Position numbers and translations under genes: made by a program. Shown piece by piece: positions 1 to 7,119 of a stretch of 64,000 bases of DNA. Position 1 is the first letter of the stretch. Every line of letters starts with the position of its first letter. The notes beneath the pieces were generated by a model. The model saw nothing but the letters and a program-made list of their open reading frames with translations. It was not told the DNA's origin and did no database searches. The stretch comes from Pseudopedobacter sp044361595 (lineage in GTDB: Bacteria; Bacteroidota; Bacteroidia; Sphingobacteriales; Sphingobacteriaceae), in the NCBI GenBank assembly GCA_044361595.1, contig JBIKIN010000011.1, positions 1 to 64,000 of the forward strand, read 5' to 3'.

Positions 1-91
1 AAGCAGAATAATCATTGAAAAAATTATTACCAATATAAATTCAGTAGAAGAATTAGCTCAGATGGTTAGAGTCCCGATGCATCGGGATTAA
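1..91 (+). pseudogene. 3' end of a GIY-YIG nuclease ORF (unit 1 of tandem array, cut by window edge)
   Basis: The window opens inside a copy of the same ORF that is complete at 193-495; bases 1-192 match 405-596 almost exactly. Reading from base 2 gives the last 29 codons, ending in the residues ELAQMVRVPMHRD and a TAA at 89-91. Only the C-terminal tail is visible, so whether the upstream part is intact cannot be judged. The tail is encoded by tRNA-like sequence, as in the next copies. Confidence 0.6.
72..87. repeat. 16-bp palindrome TCCCGATGCATCGGGA, copy 1
   Basis: Perfect palindrome. It recurs at 476 and 880, with a one-base variant (TCCCGATTCATCGGGA) at 111 and 515. It sits exactly where the 5' half of the anticodon arm would be in the tRNA-like remnant. 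Confidence 0.85.
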
Positions 92-110
92 TTAGAGGGT
101 CCCTGGTTCG

Positions 111-126
111 TCCCGATTCATCGGGA
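111..126. repeat. 16-bp palindrome TCCCGATTCATCGGGA, copy 2
   Basis: Variant of the 72-87 palindrome with a single central difference. It sits directly after GGTTCG of the T-arm-like sequence, replacing the 3' half of the T-arm. Confidence 0.8.
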
Positions 127-140
127 TAGGAGCTTAAAAC

Positions 141-180
141 AAGAAAAACCTTACCGCGACCGGTAAGGTTTTCTTATTTT
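141..180 (+). terminator. Rho-independent terminator (unit 1)
   Basis: Inverted repeat AACCTTACCG / CGGTAAGGTT with a short loop, flanked by AAGAAAA on the left and TTTTCTTATTTT on the right. It would end transcripts of the tRNA-like/GIY-YIG unit. Confidence 0.75.
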
Positions 181-192
181 AAAAGGTTTTTT

Positions 193-495
193 ATGTTCTA
201 CCTATACATTTTATACTCCTTTACTTCAGATAAATATTACGTGGGTTACTCTGACAATCCTGAAAGACGTTTGTCTGAACATAATCATAATGAAAAGCTA
301 ACTTACACTTCTAAACACCGACCTTGGATTAGCAAAAAGATAATTGAACTTGGTAACCATAGGGGTTTGGCAATGAAAATTGAAAAAGCGATTAAGAAAT
401 CGAAAAGCAGAATAATCATTGAAAAAATTATTACCAATATAAATTCAGTAGAAGAATTAGCTCAGATGGTTAGAGTCCCGATGCATCGGGATTAA
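193..495 (+). CDS. GIY-YIG nuclease family protein (UPF0213/YhbQ-like), copy 2
   Basis: A 100-residue protein with the compact single-domain GIY-YIG fold: YLYILYS at residues 3-9 is the GIY-like strand, YYVGYS at 15-20 the YIG strand, followed by PERRLSEHN with the conserved Arg; a C-terminal Lys-rich helix follows. Members of this family are small nucleases of unclear role, often found next to tRNA genes in Bacteroidota. The last 13 residues (ELAQMVRVPMHRD) are encoded by a tRNA D-arm plus a palindrome, so they are unlikely to belong to the ancestral protein. It is nearly identical to the copy at 597. Confidence 0.8.
   Translation: MFYLYILYSFTSDKYYVGYSDNPERRLSEHNHNEKLTYTSKHRPWISKKIIELGNHRGLAMKIEKAIKKSKSRIIIEKIITNINSVEELAQMVRVPMHRD
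476..491. repeat. 16-bp palindrome TCCCGATGCATCGGGA, copy 3
   Basis: Identical to 72-87; supplies the last codons (VPMHRD) of the GIY-YIG ORF. Confidence 0.85.
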
Positions 496-514
496 TTAGA
501 GGGTCCCTGGTTCG

Positions 515-530
515 TCCCGATTCATCGGGA
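515..530. repeat. 16-bp palindrome TCCCGATTCATCGGGA, copy 4
   Basis: Identical to 111-126, 39 bp downstream of copy 3. Confidence 0.8.
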
Positions 531-544
531 TGGGAGCTCAAAAC

Positions 545-584
545 AAGAAAAACCTTACTACGTCCGGTAAGGTTTTCTTATTTT
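545..584 (+). terminator. Rho-independent terminator (unit 2)
   Basis: Stem AACCTTAC / GTAAGGTT with flanking A- and T-runs. The loop-side bases differ slightly from the unit 1 terminator (TACGTCC instead of CGCGACC), but the stem is kept. Confidence 0.7.
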
Positions 585-596
585 AAAAGGTTTTTT

Positions 597-1115
597 ATGT
601 TCTACCTATACATTTTATACTCCTTTACTTCAGATAAATATTACGTGGGTTACTCTGACAAACCTGAAAGGCGTTTGTCTGAACATAATCATAATGAAAA
701 GCTAACTTACACTTCTAAACACCGACCTTGGATTAGCAAAAAGATAATTGAACTTGGTAACCACAGGGGTTTTGCAATGAAAATTGAAAAAGCAATTAAA
801 AAATCAAAGAGCAGAATAATTATTGAAAAAATTATAAACGATATAAATTCAATTGATGCATTAGCTCAGATGGTTAGAGTCCCGATGCATCGGGATAGGA
901 GCTTAAAACAAAAAGCCTCACAGAAATGTGAGGCTTTTTTGGTTTTATGGGTTTTTTCTTACATTATTAAATTATTTCAAACTTTTTTAGGTGGCACCCT
1001 GATGGAAAAAACGGGGTCAGGCTTTGCAGAGGTACCGTTTGATTTCCAAAAAAGCAAACCGTCCACTTGGCTCCCGCCCTTCCAATCCTTGCTGCAGAGC
1101 TGTTTAGTTAGTTGA
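597..1115 (+). CDS. GIY-YIG nuclease family protein, copy 3, with read-through C-terminal extension
   Basis: Residues 1-87 are almost identical to the copy at 193 (YLYILYS, YYVGYS, PERRLSEHN), so the nuclease domain is intact. The frame then runs through the tRNA D-arm and one palindrome. Because the sequence holding the usual TAA was lost between two palindromes, it continues through the terminator hairpin (910-940) and a GC-richer non-coding stretch to a stop at 1113-1115. The last ~70 residues are therefore very unlikely to be a real domain; most transcripts should end at the hairpin. Function beyond a putative DNA-acting nuclease is unknown. Confidence 0.6.
   Translation: MFYLYILYSFTSDKYYVGYSDKPERRLSEHNHNEKLTYTSKHRPWISKKIIELGNHRGFAMKIEKAIKKSKSRIIIEKIINDINSIDALAQMVRVPMHRDRSLKQKASQKCEAFLVLWVFSYIIKLFQTFLGGTLMEKTGSGFAEVPFDFQKSKPSTWLPPFQSLLQSCLVS
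855..903 (+). pseudogene. Collapsed tRNA-Asn-like remnant (unit 3)
   Basis: D-arm (862-879) is followed by one palindrome (880-895) and then directly by TAGGAGCTT. Compared with unit 2, the 39 bp from one palindrome to the next is missing, as expected from recombination or slippage between the two palindromes. Confidence 0.55.
880..895. repeat. 16-bp palindrome TCCCGATGCATCGGGA, copy 5
   Basis: Single palindrome left in unit 3; it lies 283 bp after the ORF start, as copy 3 does in unit 2. Confidence 0.85.
910..940 (+). terminator. Rho-independent terminator (unit 3)
   Basis: AAAAAGCCTCACA, loop GAAA, TGTGAGGCTTTTTT. It is a strong GNRA-looped hairpin with a T-run, different in sequence from the terminators of units 1 and 2, so it marks the boundary of the array. 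Confidence 0.85.
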
Positions 1116-1344
1116 GCTTTTATCTGTAATTTATTTAAAGATTATGCTTGGGAATGAATCTGATAATAATCAGACCTATGTACCCTGTTTTTTTTTCATA
1201 TTAAGGCATTACAAAGACAGATTTATAAGTTAACAGTAGGCTTAAACCAAAAATCCGTAAAAAGAATACAAACAACCTGAATTTGTATTATCTAATAATT
1301 GACATAAAGAAACAGTTTTACAGTATAATTTTAAATTCAAAATA

Positions 1345-2160
1345 ATGAACAAGACAATTTTAATTACGGGAGCAAGCAGTGGCATAGGAAAAGAAACTGC
1401 GAAGCTATTTCAATCTAAAGGTTGGAATGTAATTGCTACCATGAGAAAGCCAGCAAGCGAATCAGAATTAAACCAATTAGAAAATGTATTAGTTACCCAG
1501 CTTGATGTTTTAGATTTAGCTTCTATTCAAGACGCATTTAATAAAGGTGTTCAAAAATTTGGTAGTATTGATGTATTGTTAAACAATGCTGGTTATGGAG
1601 CATACGGACCATTGGAAGCATTTAGTAGAGACCAAGTTGTTAGACAATTCAACACCAATGTTATTGGCCTTTTAGACGTTACCAAAACCATTCTACCTCA
1701 TTTTAGACAAAACAAAAAAGGTATTATTATCAATATTTCCTCAATTGGAGGCAAAATGACTTTCCCATTGGGTTCTTTATATCACGGGACAAAGTTTGCT
1801 GTAGAAGGTATATCCGAATCGCTTAGCTATGAAGTAGAACAATTTGGTGGACAAGTAAAAATTATTGAGCCGGGAATGATAGCAACTGATTTTGGAGGCA
1901 GATCTTTTGATTTTAGTAATGATGAAAATATAACTGAATACCAAAAAATTGTAGGTGCGCTATTGACAGCAATGCCTGTAATGGCAGAAAATGCTTCACC
2001 AGCAAGTGTGGTGGCAACCGCAATATTTGAAGCGGCAACCGATGGTAAAAAACAATTGCGATATACTGCAGGTGAAGATGCTAAAATATTGATAGCAAAC
2101 CGTCACCAATATGATGATGCTACATTTATTGGCGGTATCAAATCACAATTCGGACTTTAA
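1345..2160 (+). CDS. Short-chain dehydrogenase/reductase (SDR) family oxidoreductase
   Basis: Classical SDR of 271 residues, cytoplasmic, NAD(P)-dependent oxidoreductase of unknown substrate. Visible motifs: TGASSGIG cofactor-binding loop (residues 8-15), NNAG (80-83), catalytic Ser in NISSIGG (about 132) and YHGTK (Tyr146, Lys150). The C-terminal part is longer than in minimal SDRs, as in SDR clades that act on bulky or lipid-like substrates. It is followed after 12 bp by a membrane-protein gene and then an overlapping AraC regulator, a layout that suggests one operon under its own regulator. Substrate cannot be predicted. Confidence 0.85.
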   Translation: MNKTILITGASSGIGKETAKLFQSKGWNVIATMRKPASESELNQLENVLVTQLDVLDLASIQDAFNKGVQKFGSIDVLLNNAGYGAYGPLEAFSRDQVVRQFNTNVIGLLDVTKTILPHFRQNKKGIIINISSIGGKMTFPLGSLYHGTKFAVEGISESLSYEVEQFGGQVKIIEPGMIATDFGGRSFDFSNDENITEYQKIVGALLTAMPVMAENASPASVVATAIFEAATDGKKQLRYTAGEDAKILIANRHQYDDATFIGGIKSQFGL

Positions 2161-2172
2161 AATAATAGAACT

Positions 2173-2670
2173 ATGAATCCAATTGTAAAATATTTTAGTG
2201 CCGAAAAAGCTGAAAGTCTATTATTTATGGGCTTCGGTGTTTTTGCTATCGTCCTATCGGTCTATTTTTTGTTTTTTGTAAAAGAAAATTTTTGGAAAGG
2301 TTTGGCAATTCCATTAGTATTTTTTTCAATAGTACAAATAGTTATTGGGGCAACAATCTTTACGAGAAGCCCAATAGACAGTGTAAGAGTTGAAACCATC
2401 CTAAAAAACGAACCCCATAAAATTCAATCAGAGGAAATTCCAAGAATGGAAAAAGTGATGAAAAACTTTATTTTCTATCGCTATTTTGAAATAGTAATGA
2501 TTTTTTTAGGTATCATTTTAATGTATTCTTTAGCTAATTACGGATTTTGGAAAGGTTTTGGTTTGGGACTTTTTATACAATGTGCAGTTTTATTATCTTT
2601 AGACTTCTTTGCCGAAAAACGTGGTCATTTTTATGTTGAACATTTGAAAGAATTAGTTGAGAAAATATGA
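2173..2670 (+). CDS. Small integral membrane protein, unknown function
   Basis: A 165-residue protein with four predicted membrane segments, at about residues 15-36, 44-63, 98-120 and 124-145, and a charged loop between the second and third. No catalytic motif is recognised. It lies between the SDR gene (12 bp upstream) and the AraC gene, with which it overlaps by 4 bp (ATGA), so the three are probably co-transcribed and translationally coupled. Confidence 0.7.
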   Translation: MNPIVKYFSAEKAESLLFMGFGVFAIVLSVYFLFFVKENFWKGLAIPLVFFSIVQIVIGATIFTRSPIDSVRVETILKNEPHKIQSEEIPRMEKVMKNFIFYRYFEIVMIFLGIILMYSLANYGFWKGFGLGLFIQCAVLLSLDFFAEKRGHFYVEHLKELVEKI

Positions 2671-3575
2671 ATTCAATTGTACATCTTCATAGTGTTGCAG
2701 ACTTATATAAATTATTCAATTTAGGCAACAGTCAGCATCCATTAGTAGCCGTTTTAGATTTCAGTAACGTAAGTGAAAAAATGCAAGAATATTCTAAAAT
2801 TTCTACTGATTTTTATTCCATTATGTTTAAAAACTATTGCAAAAACAATATCAAATACGGTAGAAAAGCAATAGATTTTCAAGACGGTAATTTAATATGT
2901 ATTGCTCCTAACCAAACGCTTGAAATTGATAATGAAATTGAACACAAAGAGGATATGATGGGTTGGGGTTTGTTTTTTCACCCCGACCTGATTAGAGCTA
3001 CTTCCTTAAATGAGAAATTAAAAAGTTACAGCTTTTTTAATTATGAGGTTACAGAAGCCCTTCATTTATCAGACAAAGAAAAAAATATTTTATTTGAATG
3101 TGTCCAAAAAATTCAAATGGAACTTCAAGAAAATATTGATGTACATAGCCAATATATCATGGTCTCTACCATCGAATTATTATTAAATTATTGTTTAAGG
3201 TTTTATGGCAGGCAAATGATTACAAGAAGCCAAACAAACAAGTCAATAATTGCTCAAATAGAAACAATTTTAAATAACTATTTTACCGAAACCTATGTAA
3301 AAGAACAAGGTCTGCCAAGCGTTAAGTTTTTAGCTGACAATGTTAATTTATCTCCTAGTTATTTAAGTGACTTATTAAAAAAAGAAACTGGTAAAAATGC
3401 TCAAGAGCACATTCATTTTTACCTTATAGAACAGGCAAAAACTTACTTAGTAAATACAGATAAAAATATTAACGAAATAGCTTACCATTTAGGATTTGAA
3501 TATCCACAATATTTCAATAAACTATTTAAACAAAAGACAGGTAAAACACCTTTAGAATATAGAACCTTGAATTAA
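2667..3575 (+). CDS. AraC family transcriptional regulator
   Basis: 302 residues: an N-terminal cupin-like sensing region, then a C-terminal double helix-turn-helix (about residues 200-302). The second HTH carries the family signature NEIAYHLGFEYPQYFNKLFK, ending in KTGKTPLEYR. The start overlaps the stop of the upstream membrane-protein gene by 4 bp. Such AraC proteins are often encoded beside SDR genes and control them; here that is inference. The ligand is unknown. Confidence 0.88.
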   Translation: MNSIVHLHSVADLYKLFNLGNSQHPLVAVLDFSNVSEKMQEYSKISTDFYSIMFKNYCKNNIKYGRKAIDFQDGNLICIAPNQTLEIDNEIEHKEDMMGWGLFFHPDLIRATSLNEKLKSYSFFNYEVTEALHLSDKEKNILFECVQKIQMELQENIDVHSQYIMVSTIELLLNYCLRFYGRQMITRSQTNKSIIAQIETILNNYFTETYVKEQGLPSVKFLADNVNLSPSYLSDLLKKETGKNAQEHIHFYLIEQAKTYLVNTDKNINEIAYHLGFEYPQYFNKLFKQKTGKTPLEYRTLN

Positions 3576-4069
3576 AAAAGCCTTAAGCTAGCTGCGTTTT
3601 TGCAAGATTGCTTTTTGCGAGAAATTTTACTTTTAACGGAAAATAACTGTTTACAGAATTCGCAATCTCCAAAACTAGCCCAAATCTTTGCCGACTAGTA
3701 TGAGCAAAAACCATACTTACACCTCCTTTTCAATCTCAATTTTCAAAACACTTTGCAATAATTTATAAACAAGCATTCTAGCTACTATTTATCTTAACTA
3801 AAAGACTTAATTCAGCTGAAGCTTTTTTTGGTGCTTTTAAAAACAACTTTTACATAAAATACTCTGTCAAAAGTGCTCTAACATCATTTACTTAAAACCC
3901 ATCAAGCAAATTGAATAATTTCTATCCCTTTTCTTATCAAACCAACCAAAATTCAGCCCCAAAAAATAAACATCAATTAGCACAAAATTTACCTTACATT
4001 TAAAATTATTCCATTAAACGAAATAAAAAATAGATAAACAAGCTCTATTTGATTAAAATATTAATTTTA
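3576..4069. other. Intergenic stretch, no gene seen
   Basis: About 490 bp of AT-rich DNA. The only structure noticed is a small hairpin (AGTATG 3697-3702 / CATACT 3712-3717). No Bacteroidota promoter pair, tRNA or convincing small ORF was seen. Confidence 0.5.
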
Positions 4070-4624
4070 ATGAAAACAAAAACAAGGTATTTAAAGCCAT
4101 TTGTTGTACTGATTTTAATCTTTCTCTTCAGCAATAAAAGTTCTTATAGTCAACTCCATACTTATGATATTGGCTTAAAGTTTCAAAAAACAGTTGACCT
4201 TTATTATGAAAATGGCGTCACAGGGCAGTATCAATTCAGCAAAAGAATTTTGCTTGGTGCATCTTATGTTACTAGTCGTTTAGGTTCTGCCGTCAGCTCT
4301 AACGCCATTAAACAAGATAATTTTACCATTTCTGGAGCGTACCTCTTTCGCCCAAGCAAAAAGCTACAGCCTACAATTAGGCTAAATACGGGTTACTTTG
4401 TTGCCGATTACGAATCAGATATTTTCAAAAACTTAACCAATAGTTCGGCAATATTAGCTTTAGATGCTGGTTTATTATATTCGTTTAAATCGCCTTTAAA
4501 ATTAAATTTTTCCATTGGTTACAACGCTATTACTGGCGATGGAGAACAAGGAGCTGGAACTCTTTATCCAGTTTATTTTCAAACAAGCGTGATGTGGAAT
4601 CTTAGCAAAAAGAAATCGAAATGA
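4070..4624 (+). CDS. Exported beta-barrel-like protein of unknown function
   Basis: The ATG at 4070 is preferred over an upstream TTG at 4049 because it gives a normal signal peptide (Met-Lys-Thr-Lys start, hydrophobic residues about 10-24, then SYSQ). The mature ~160 residues alternate polar and hydrophobic positions with aromatic girdles and end in VYFQTSVMWNL, as in small outer-membrane beta-barrels. The stop overlaps the start of the following lipoprotein hydrolase gene (ATGA), so the two are co-translated. Family not recognised. Confidence 0.65.
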   Translation: MKTKTRYLKPFVVLILIFLFSNKSSYSQLHTYDIGLKFQKTVDLYYENGVTGQYQFSKRILLGASYVTSRLGSAVSSNAIKQDNFTISGAYLFRPSKKLQPTIRLNTGYFVADYESDIFKNLTNSSAILALDAGLLYSFKSPLKLNFSIGYNAITGDGEQGAGTLYPVYFQTSVMWNLSKKKSK

Positions 4625-5556
4625 AAAAACTAACCTTACTTTTTATCCCTTTGCTCATTTTTTCTGCATGCGGAATAGAACCTGAGATTACAGATGATAT
4701 GCTAGATAGTGGATTATTTTTTGATCAATCCATCTACAATCCTCAAAATTATTTGGTATCGGCAGCAAAGCCAAACCCCACACCTAACGAAGCACTAAAA
4801 CCTATAATCATTGCCATACATGGTTATAGTGCCACCACTTTCGAGTGGGACGAGTTTCGCACTTGGAAAGGAAACAGAACCGATTTTGATATTTCGCAAG
4901 TGCTTTTAGGTGGGCATGGCCGCGATTATCAATCTTTCAAAGATGCAACTTGGAAAGATTGGAGACAACCTATCATCACCGAATTTGAAAAACTAGAAAG
5001 CCAAGGCTATAAAAACATCAGTTTTGCAGGCTCATCAACAGGAGGAGCATTGATTTTAAAAATGTTGGCCGATGGCTATTTCAATAACCACATCAAACCA
5101 AAACATATTTTCTTAATAGATCCTATTGTAATCTCTGGAAATAAAACCCTATCATTAGTAGGTGTTCTAGGTCCGATTATTGGATATACTACCGTAGAGA
5201 ATACCGCTGGCGAAGAAAAATATTATTACCATTACCGCCCTTACGAAACACTTCAGCAATTACGCAGCGTCATAAACGAAGTACGTAAAGACTTAGAAGA
5301 TGGCATTGTTTTACCGCAAGGCTGCACACTAAGTGTATTAAAATCTGAAAAAGATAATGTAGCCGACCCTGTAAGTGCTGTTCTAATTTATAAAGGATTA
5401 AAAACGAGTAGCGGTGCCAATGTTAATGTGAAGCTCATTCCATCTAATTTGCATGTTTACACCCGACTAAACTTTAGGGAAATAACACCCTCATCTGCAG
5501 ATAAAGCAAATCAATTGGCCGCCTTTACAGAAATTGCTAATACCATTACTCAATAA
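4621..5556 (+). CDS. Lipoprotein alpha/beta hydrolase
   Basis: 311 residues with an SPII signal (lipobox FSAC, Cys17), so membrane-anchored outside the cytoplasm. The alpha/beta-hydrolase core is visible: oxyanion HG in IAIHGYS (about 64-70), nucleophile elbow GSSTG (137-141, Ser139), a plausible acid in KDNVADP (about 245-250) and a His in SNLHVYT (about 273). It resembles carboxylesterase/lysophospholipase-type enzymes; substrate unknown. It overlaps the upstream barrel-like gene by 4 bp and is followed by a terminator. Confidence 0.8.
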   Translation: MKKLTLLFIPLLIFSACGIEPEITDDMLDSGLFFDQSIYNPQNYLVSAAKPNPTPNEALKPIIIAIHGYSATTFEWDEFRTWKGNRTDFDISQVLLGGHGRDYQSFKDATWKDWRQPIITEFEKLESQGYKNISFAGSSTGGALILKMLADGYFNNHIKPKHIFLIDPIVISGNKTLSLVGVLGPIIGYTTVENTAGEEKYYYHYRPYETLQQLRSVINEVRKDLEDGIVLPQGCTLSVLKSEKDNVADPVSAVLIYKGLKTSSGANVNVKLIPSNLHVYTRLNFREITPSSADKANQLAAFTEIANTITQ

Positions 5557-5565
5557 TGATTACAA

Positions 5566-5598
5566 AATAAAGCCTCGCAGTTATGTGAGGTTTTTTTT
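5566..5598 (+). terminator. Rho-independent terminator after the hydrolase gene
   Basis: AAAGCCTCGCA, short loop, TGTGAGGTTTTTTTT. It lies 10 bp after the hydrolase stop. Its stem resembles the unit 3 terminator at 910-940. Confidence 0.75.
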
Positions 5599-6021
5599 GT
5601 GGATTTTTAATTTACCTAATATGGTCTCCATCTATTAATCAATTTTAAATTGTACAAACCGTTAATTTGAGTTGAAGATTTGGTTTTTTTATTTACCAAT
5701 AATTATAAGCGGCTTGATTGAGTTGAAAATACAAACTGTAATGATAAAACTATGTACCTATAGTATTCAAGAGTACCTCAAAATAACTTATTATAAGGTG
5801 TTCTAAAGATTTATAAGTTGCTAAAAACAAAGCTTTATTTAAATGGAAATGTAATGATACAGCTAATCAATAATTATTTATCTAAGAAGTAAGCATCTAT
5901 TATCTATAAACGCTTTTCGTGTACGATAACTTATATGTTTTTATTAGTTATTGTAAATAGATTATACTATTATTGCGTAATTAATTTTCTAATTAAAACT
6001 GATTATTAAAACCAATAATAA
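5599..6021. other. Intergenic leader upstream of the PUL left arm
   Basis: AT-rich stretch with no ORF of note. It holds the LacI-type operator candidate at 5914-5929, about 100 bp before the first PUL gene. No convincing TTG/TAnnTTTG promoter pair was found. Confidence 0.5.
5914..5929. promoter_or_regulatory. Candidate LacI-family operator, site A
   Basis: TTTTCGTGTACGATAA: half-sites TTTTCGT and ACGATAA around a GT centre. On the reverse strand it reads TTATCGTACACGAAAA, matching sites at 37828 and 37927 (shared core CGTACACG). It lies upstream of the lyase-esterase-glycosidase arm. The PUL encodes one LacI regulator (15694), its likely but unproven binder. Confidence 0.55.
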
Positions 6022-7119
6022 ATGACTAAAGTAAACTACTTCACATTTATTTGCTGTTTGCTTGTGTTAACTACCACAATAACCAAGGCACAATTTTTAA
6101 GCCTTCATAAAAAGGAGCTAAATAAATTAATCAGTATTATTAAAATAGATAGTAGTGCAAAAAAAGCATTTAATATTTTAGAAAAAGAGGCGCAAATTGC
6201 CCTTAAACAAGACCCACAACCTATTAACATTATTGTGTCTGAAGGGCATTTAGCAAATGACCCAAAAAAAATAGAAAGCCTAAAAGCATTAACAGATATG
6301 AAAAAAATTCATGCTTTGGCTTATGCTTACAAAATCACCAACAAAAAAGAATATTTTAAGAAGTGTTTACAATACATGTATGCTTGGGCAGAAACAAACC
6401 AAGCGATAGGCAACCCAATAAACGAATCTAAATTAGACCCATTATTTGAAGGTTACGATTTAATTAAAGATGAAATAAACACTAATAGCAGGCAGGTAAT
6501 TGAAAAATGGTTTAAACAAATTGCAGATGCTGAAATAGCCACACAACATACCCTACTTAAAAGAAAATCAACCTATAACAATTGGAACTCACACCGAATA
6601 AAAATTTTAACAAGCATTGCCTATTTATTGAATGATAAAGCTTACCAGTTATTTGTAGACACTAATATGAAAAAACAAATAGCCAAGAATTTATATGCTG
6701 ATGGTTCTGGATTTGACTTTAAAGAACGTGATGCCTTACATTACCATCAATATACTTTAGAGCCATTACTAACGGCCGCAATTATTATTAAAAGAGCTAC
6801 AGACTTTGATTATTATACTTACCTGTCTGCCTCAGGTTCTTCGATTCAAAAATCGGTAGCGTTTTTACTACCCTACGCAACTGGCGAAAAAACCCATGCA
6901 GAATTTGTGAATAGCAAATCTGCTTTTGACAAAAAAAGAGCGCTAAATAAAGAACCCGATTATATAACAGGCGCTAATTTTGAACCTAAAAAAGCACTTG
7001 ATGTTTTTATTAGTGCAAGCTATTTTAATATCGACTATCTAAAAATTGTAACTCTTTTAACAGAAACCAATTCAAAATATCCCAATTGGCAATGCGTACT
7101 AAATGCAGCTAAAAACTAA
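6022..7119 (+). CDS. Alginate-lyase-like polysaccharide lyase (alpha/alpha-barrel, PL5-type fold)
   Basis: 365 residues with a signal peptide (hydrophobic residues about 7-20, cut near TKAQ), so exported. The body fits the Pfam alginate_lyase family: an all-helical toroid with LAYAYKITNKKEY (about 94-106), an Asn-Asn motif in STYNNWNSHR (about 189-198), and a Tyr-rich motif in DALHYHQYTLEPLL (about 239-252). In characterised PL5 enzymes the corresponding sites are NNH and a catalytic Tyr; here NNH reads NNW with a His three residues on, so substrate or mechanism may differ. It is the first gene of the left PUL arm and overlaps the esterase gene by 17 bp. Confidence 0.65.
   Translation: MTKVNYFTFICCLLVLTTTITKAQFLSLHKKELNKLISIIKIDSSAKKAFNILEKEAQIALKQDPQPINIIVSEGHLANDPKKIESLKALTDMKKIHALAYAYKITNKKEYFKKCLQYMYAWAETNQAIGNPINESKLDPLFEGYDLIKDEINTNSRQVIEKWFKQIADAEIATQHTLLKRKSTYNNWNSHRIKILTSIAYLLNDKAYQLFVDTNMKKQIAKNLYADGSGFDFKERDALHYHQYTLEPLLTAAIIIKRATDFDYYTYLSASGSSIQKSVAFLLPYATGEKTHAEFVNSKSAFDKKRALNKEPDYITGANFEPKKALDVFISASYFNIDYLKIVTLLTETNSKYPNWQCVLNAAKN

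Larger units (their letters stand above)
47..134 (+). pseudogene. tRNA-Asn-like remnant with two palindromic insertions (unit 1)
   Basis: A D-arm (TAGCTCAGATGGTTAGAG, 54-71) is followed by a 16-bp palindrome (72-87), then TTAATTAGAGGGTCCCTGG and TTCG (88-110), which resembles the 3' anticodon loop/stem, variable loop and T-arm start of a bacterial tRNA-Asn(GTT), then a second palindrome (111-126) and an acceptor-like AGGAGC. The 5' anticodon stem and the 3' half of the T-arm are replaced by palindromes, and the acceptor ends do not pair, so it cannot be a working tRNA. The assignment to tRNA-Asn rests on recalled consensus. Confidence 0.55.
451..538 (+). pseudogene. tRNA-Asn-like remnant with two palindromic insertions (unit 2)
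   Basis: Same organisation as 47-134: D-arm, palindrome (476-491), anticodon/T-arm fragment, palindrome (515-530), acceptor-like GGGAGC. It overlaps the 3' end of the GIY-YIG ORF, whose stop codon TAA (493-495) lies just after the first palindrome. Confidence 0.55.
193..596. repeat. 404-bp tandem repeat unit 2 (GIY-YIG ORF + tRNA remnant + terminator)
   Basis: Start codons of the GIY-YIG ORFs at 193 and 597 are exactly 404 bp apart, and bases 1-192 repeat as 405-596. Each unit holds a short leader (AAAAGGTTTTTT before the ATG), the ORF, the tRNA-like remnant with palindromes and a terminator. Differences between copies are scattered single bases, indicating duplication followed by drift. Confidence 0.85.

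Noticed and set aside
47..134. Functional tRNA-Asn gene
   Set aside because: D-arm and part of the T-arm match, but palindromes replace the 5' anticodon stem and 3' T-arm, and the acceptor strands do not pair.
1..940. Tandem repeats considered as a CRISPR array
   Set aside because: Units are 404 bp, carry ORFs and terminators, and have no short repeat/spacer pattern or cas genes.
1013..1112. Read-through tail of GIY-YIG copy 3 as a real domain
   Set aside because: It follows a strong terminator and is encoded by non-coding-looking sequence; the sister copies stop at 495 and 91.
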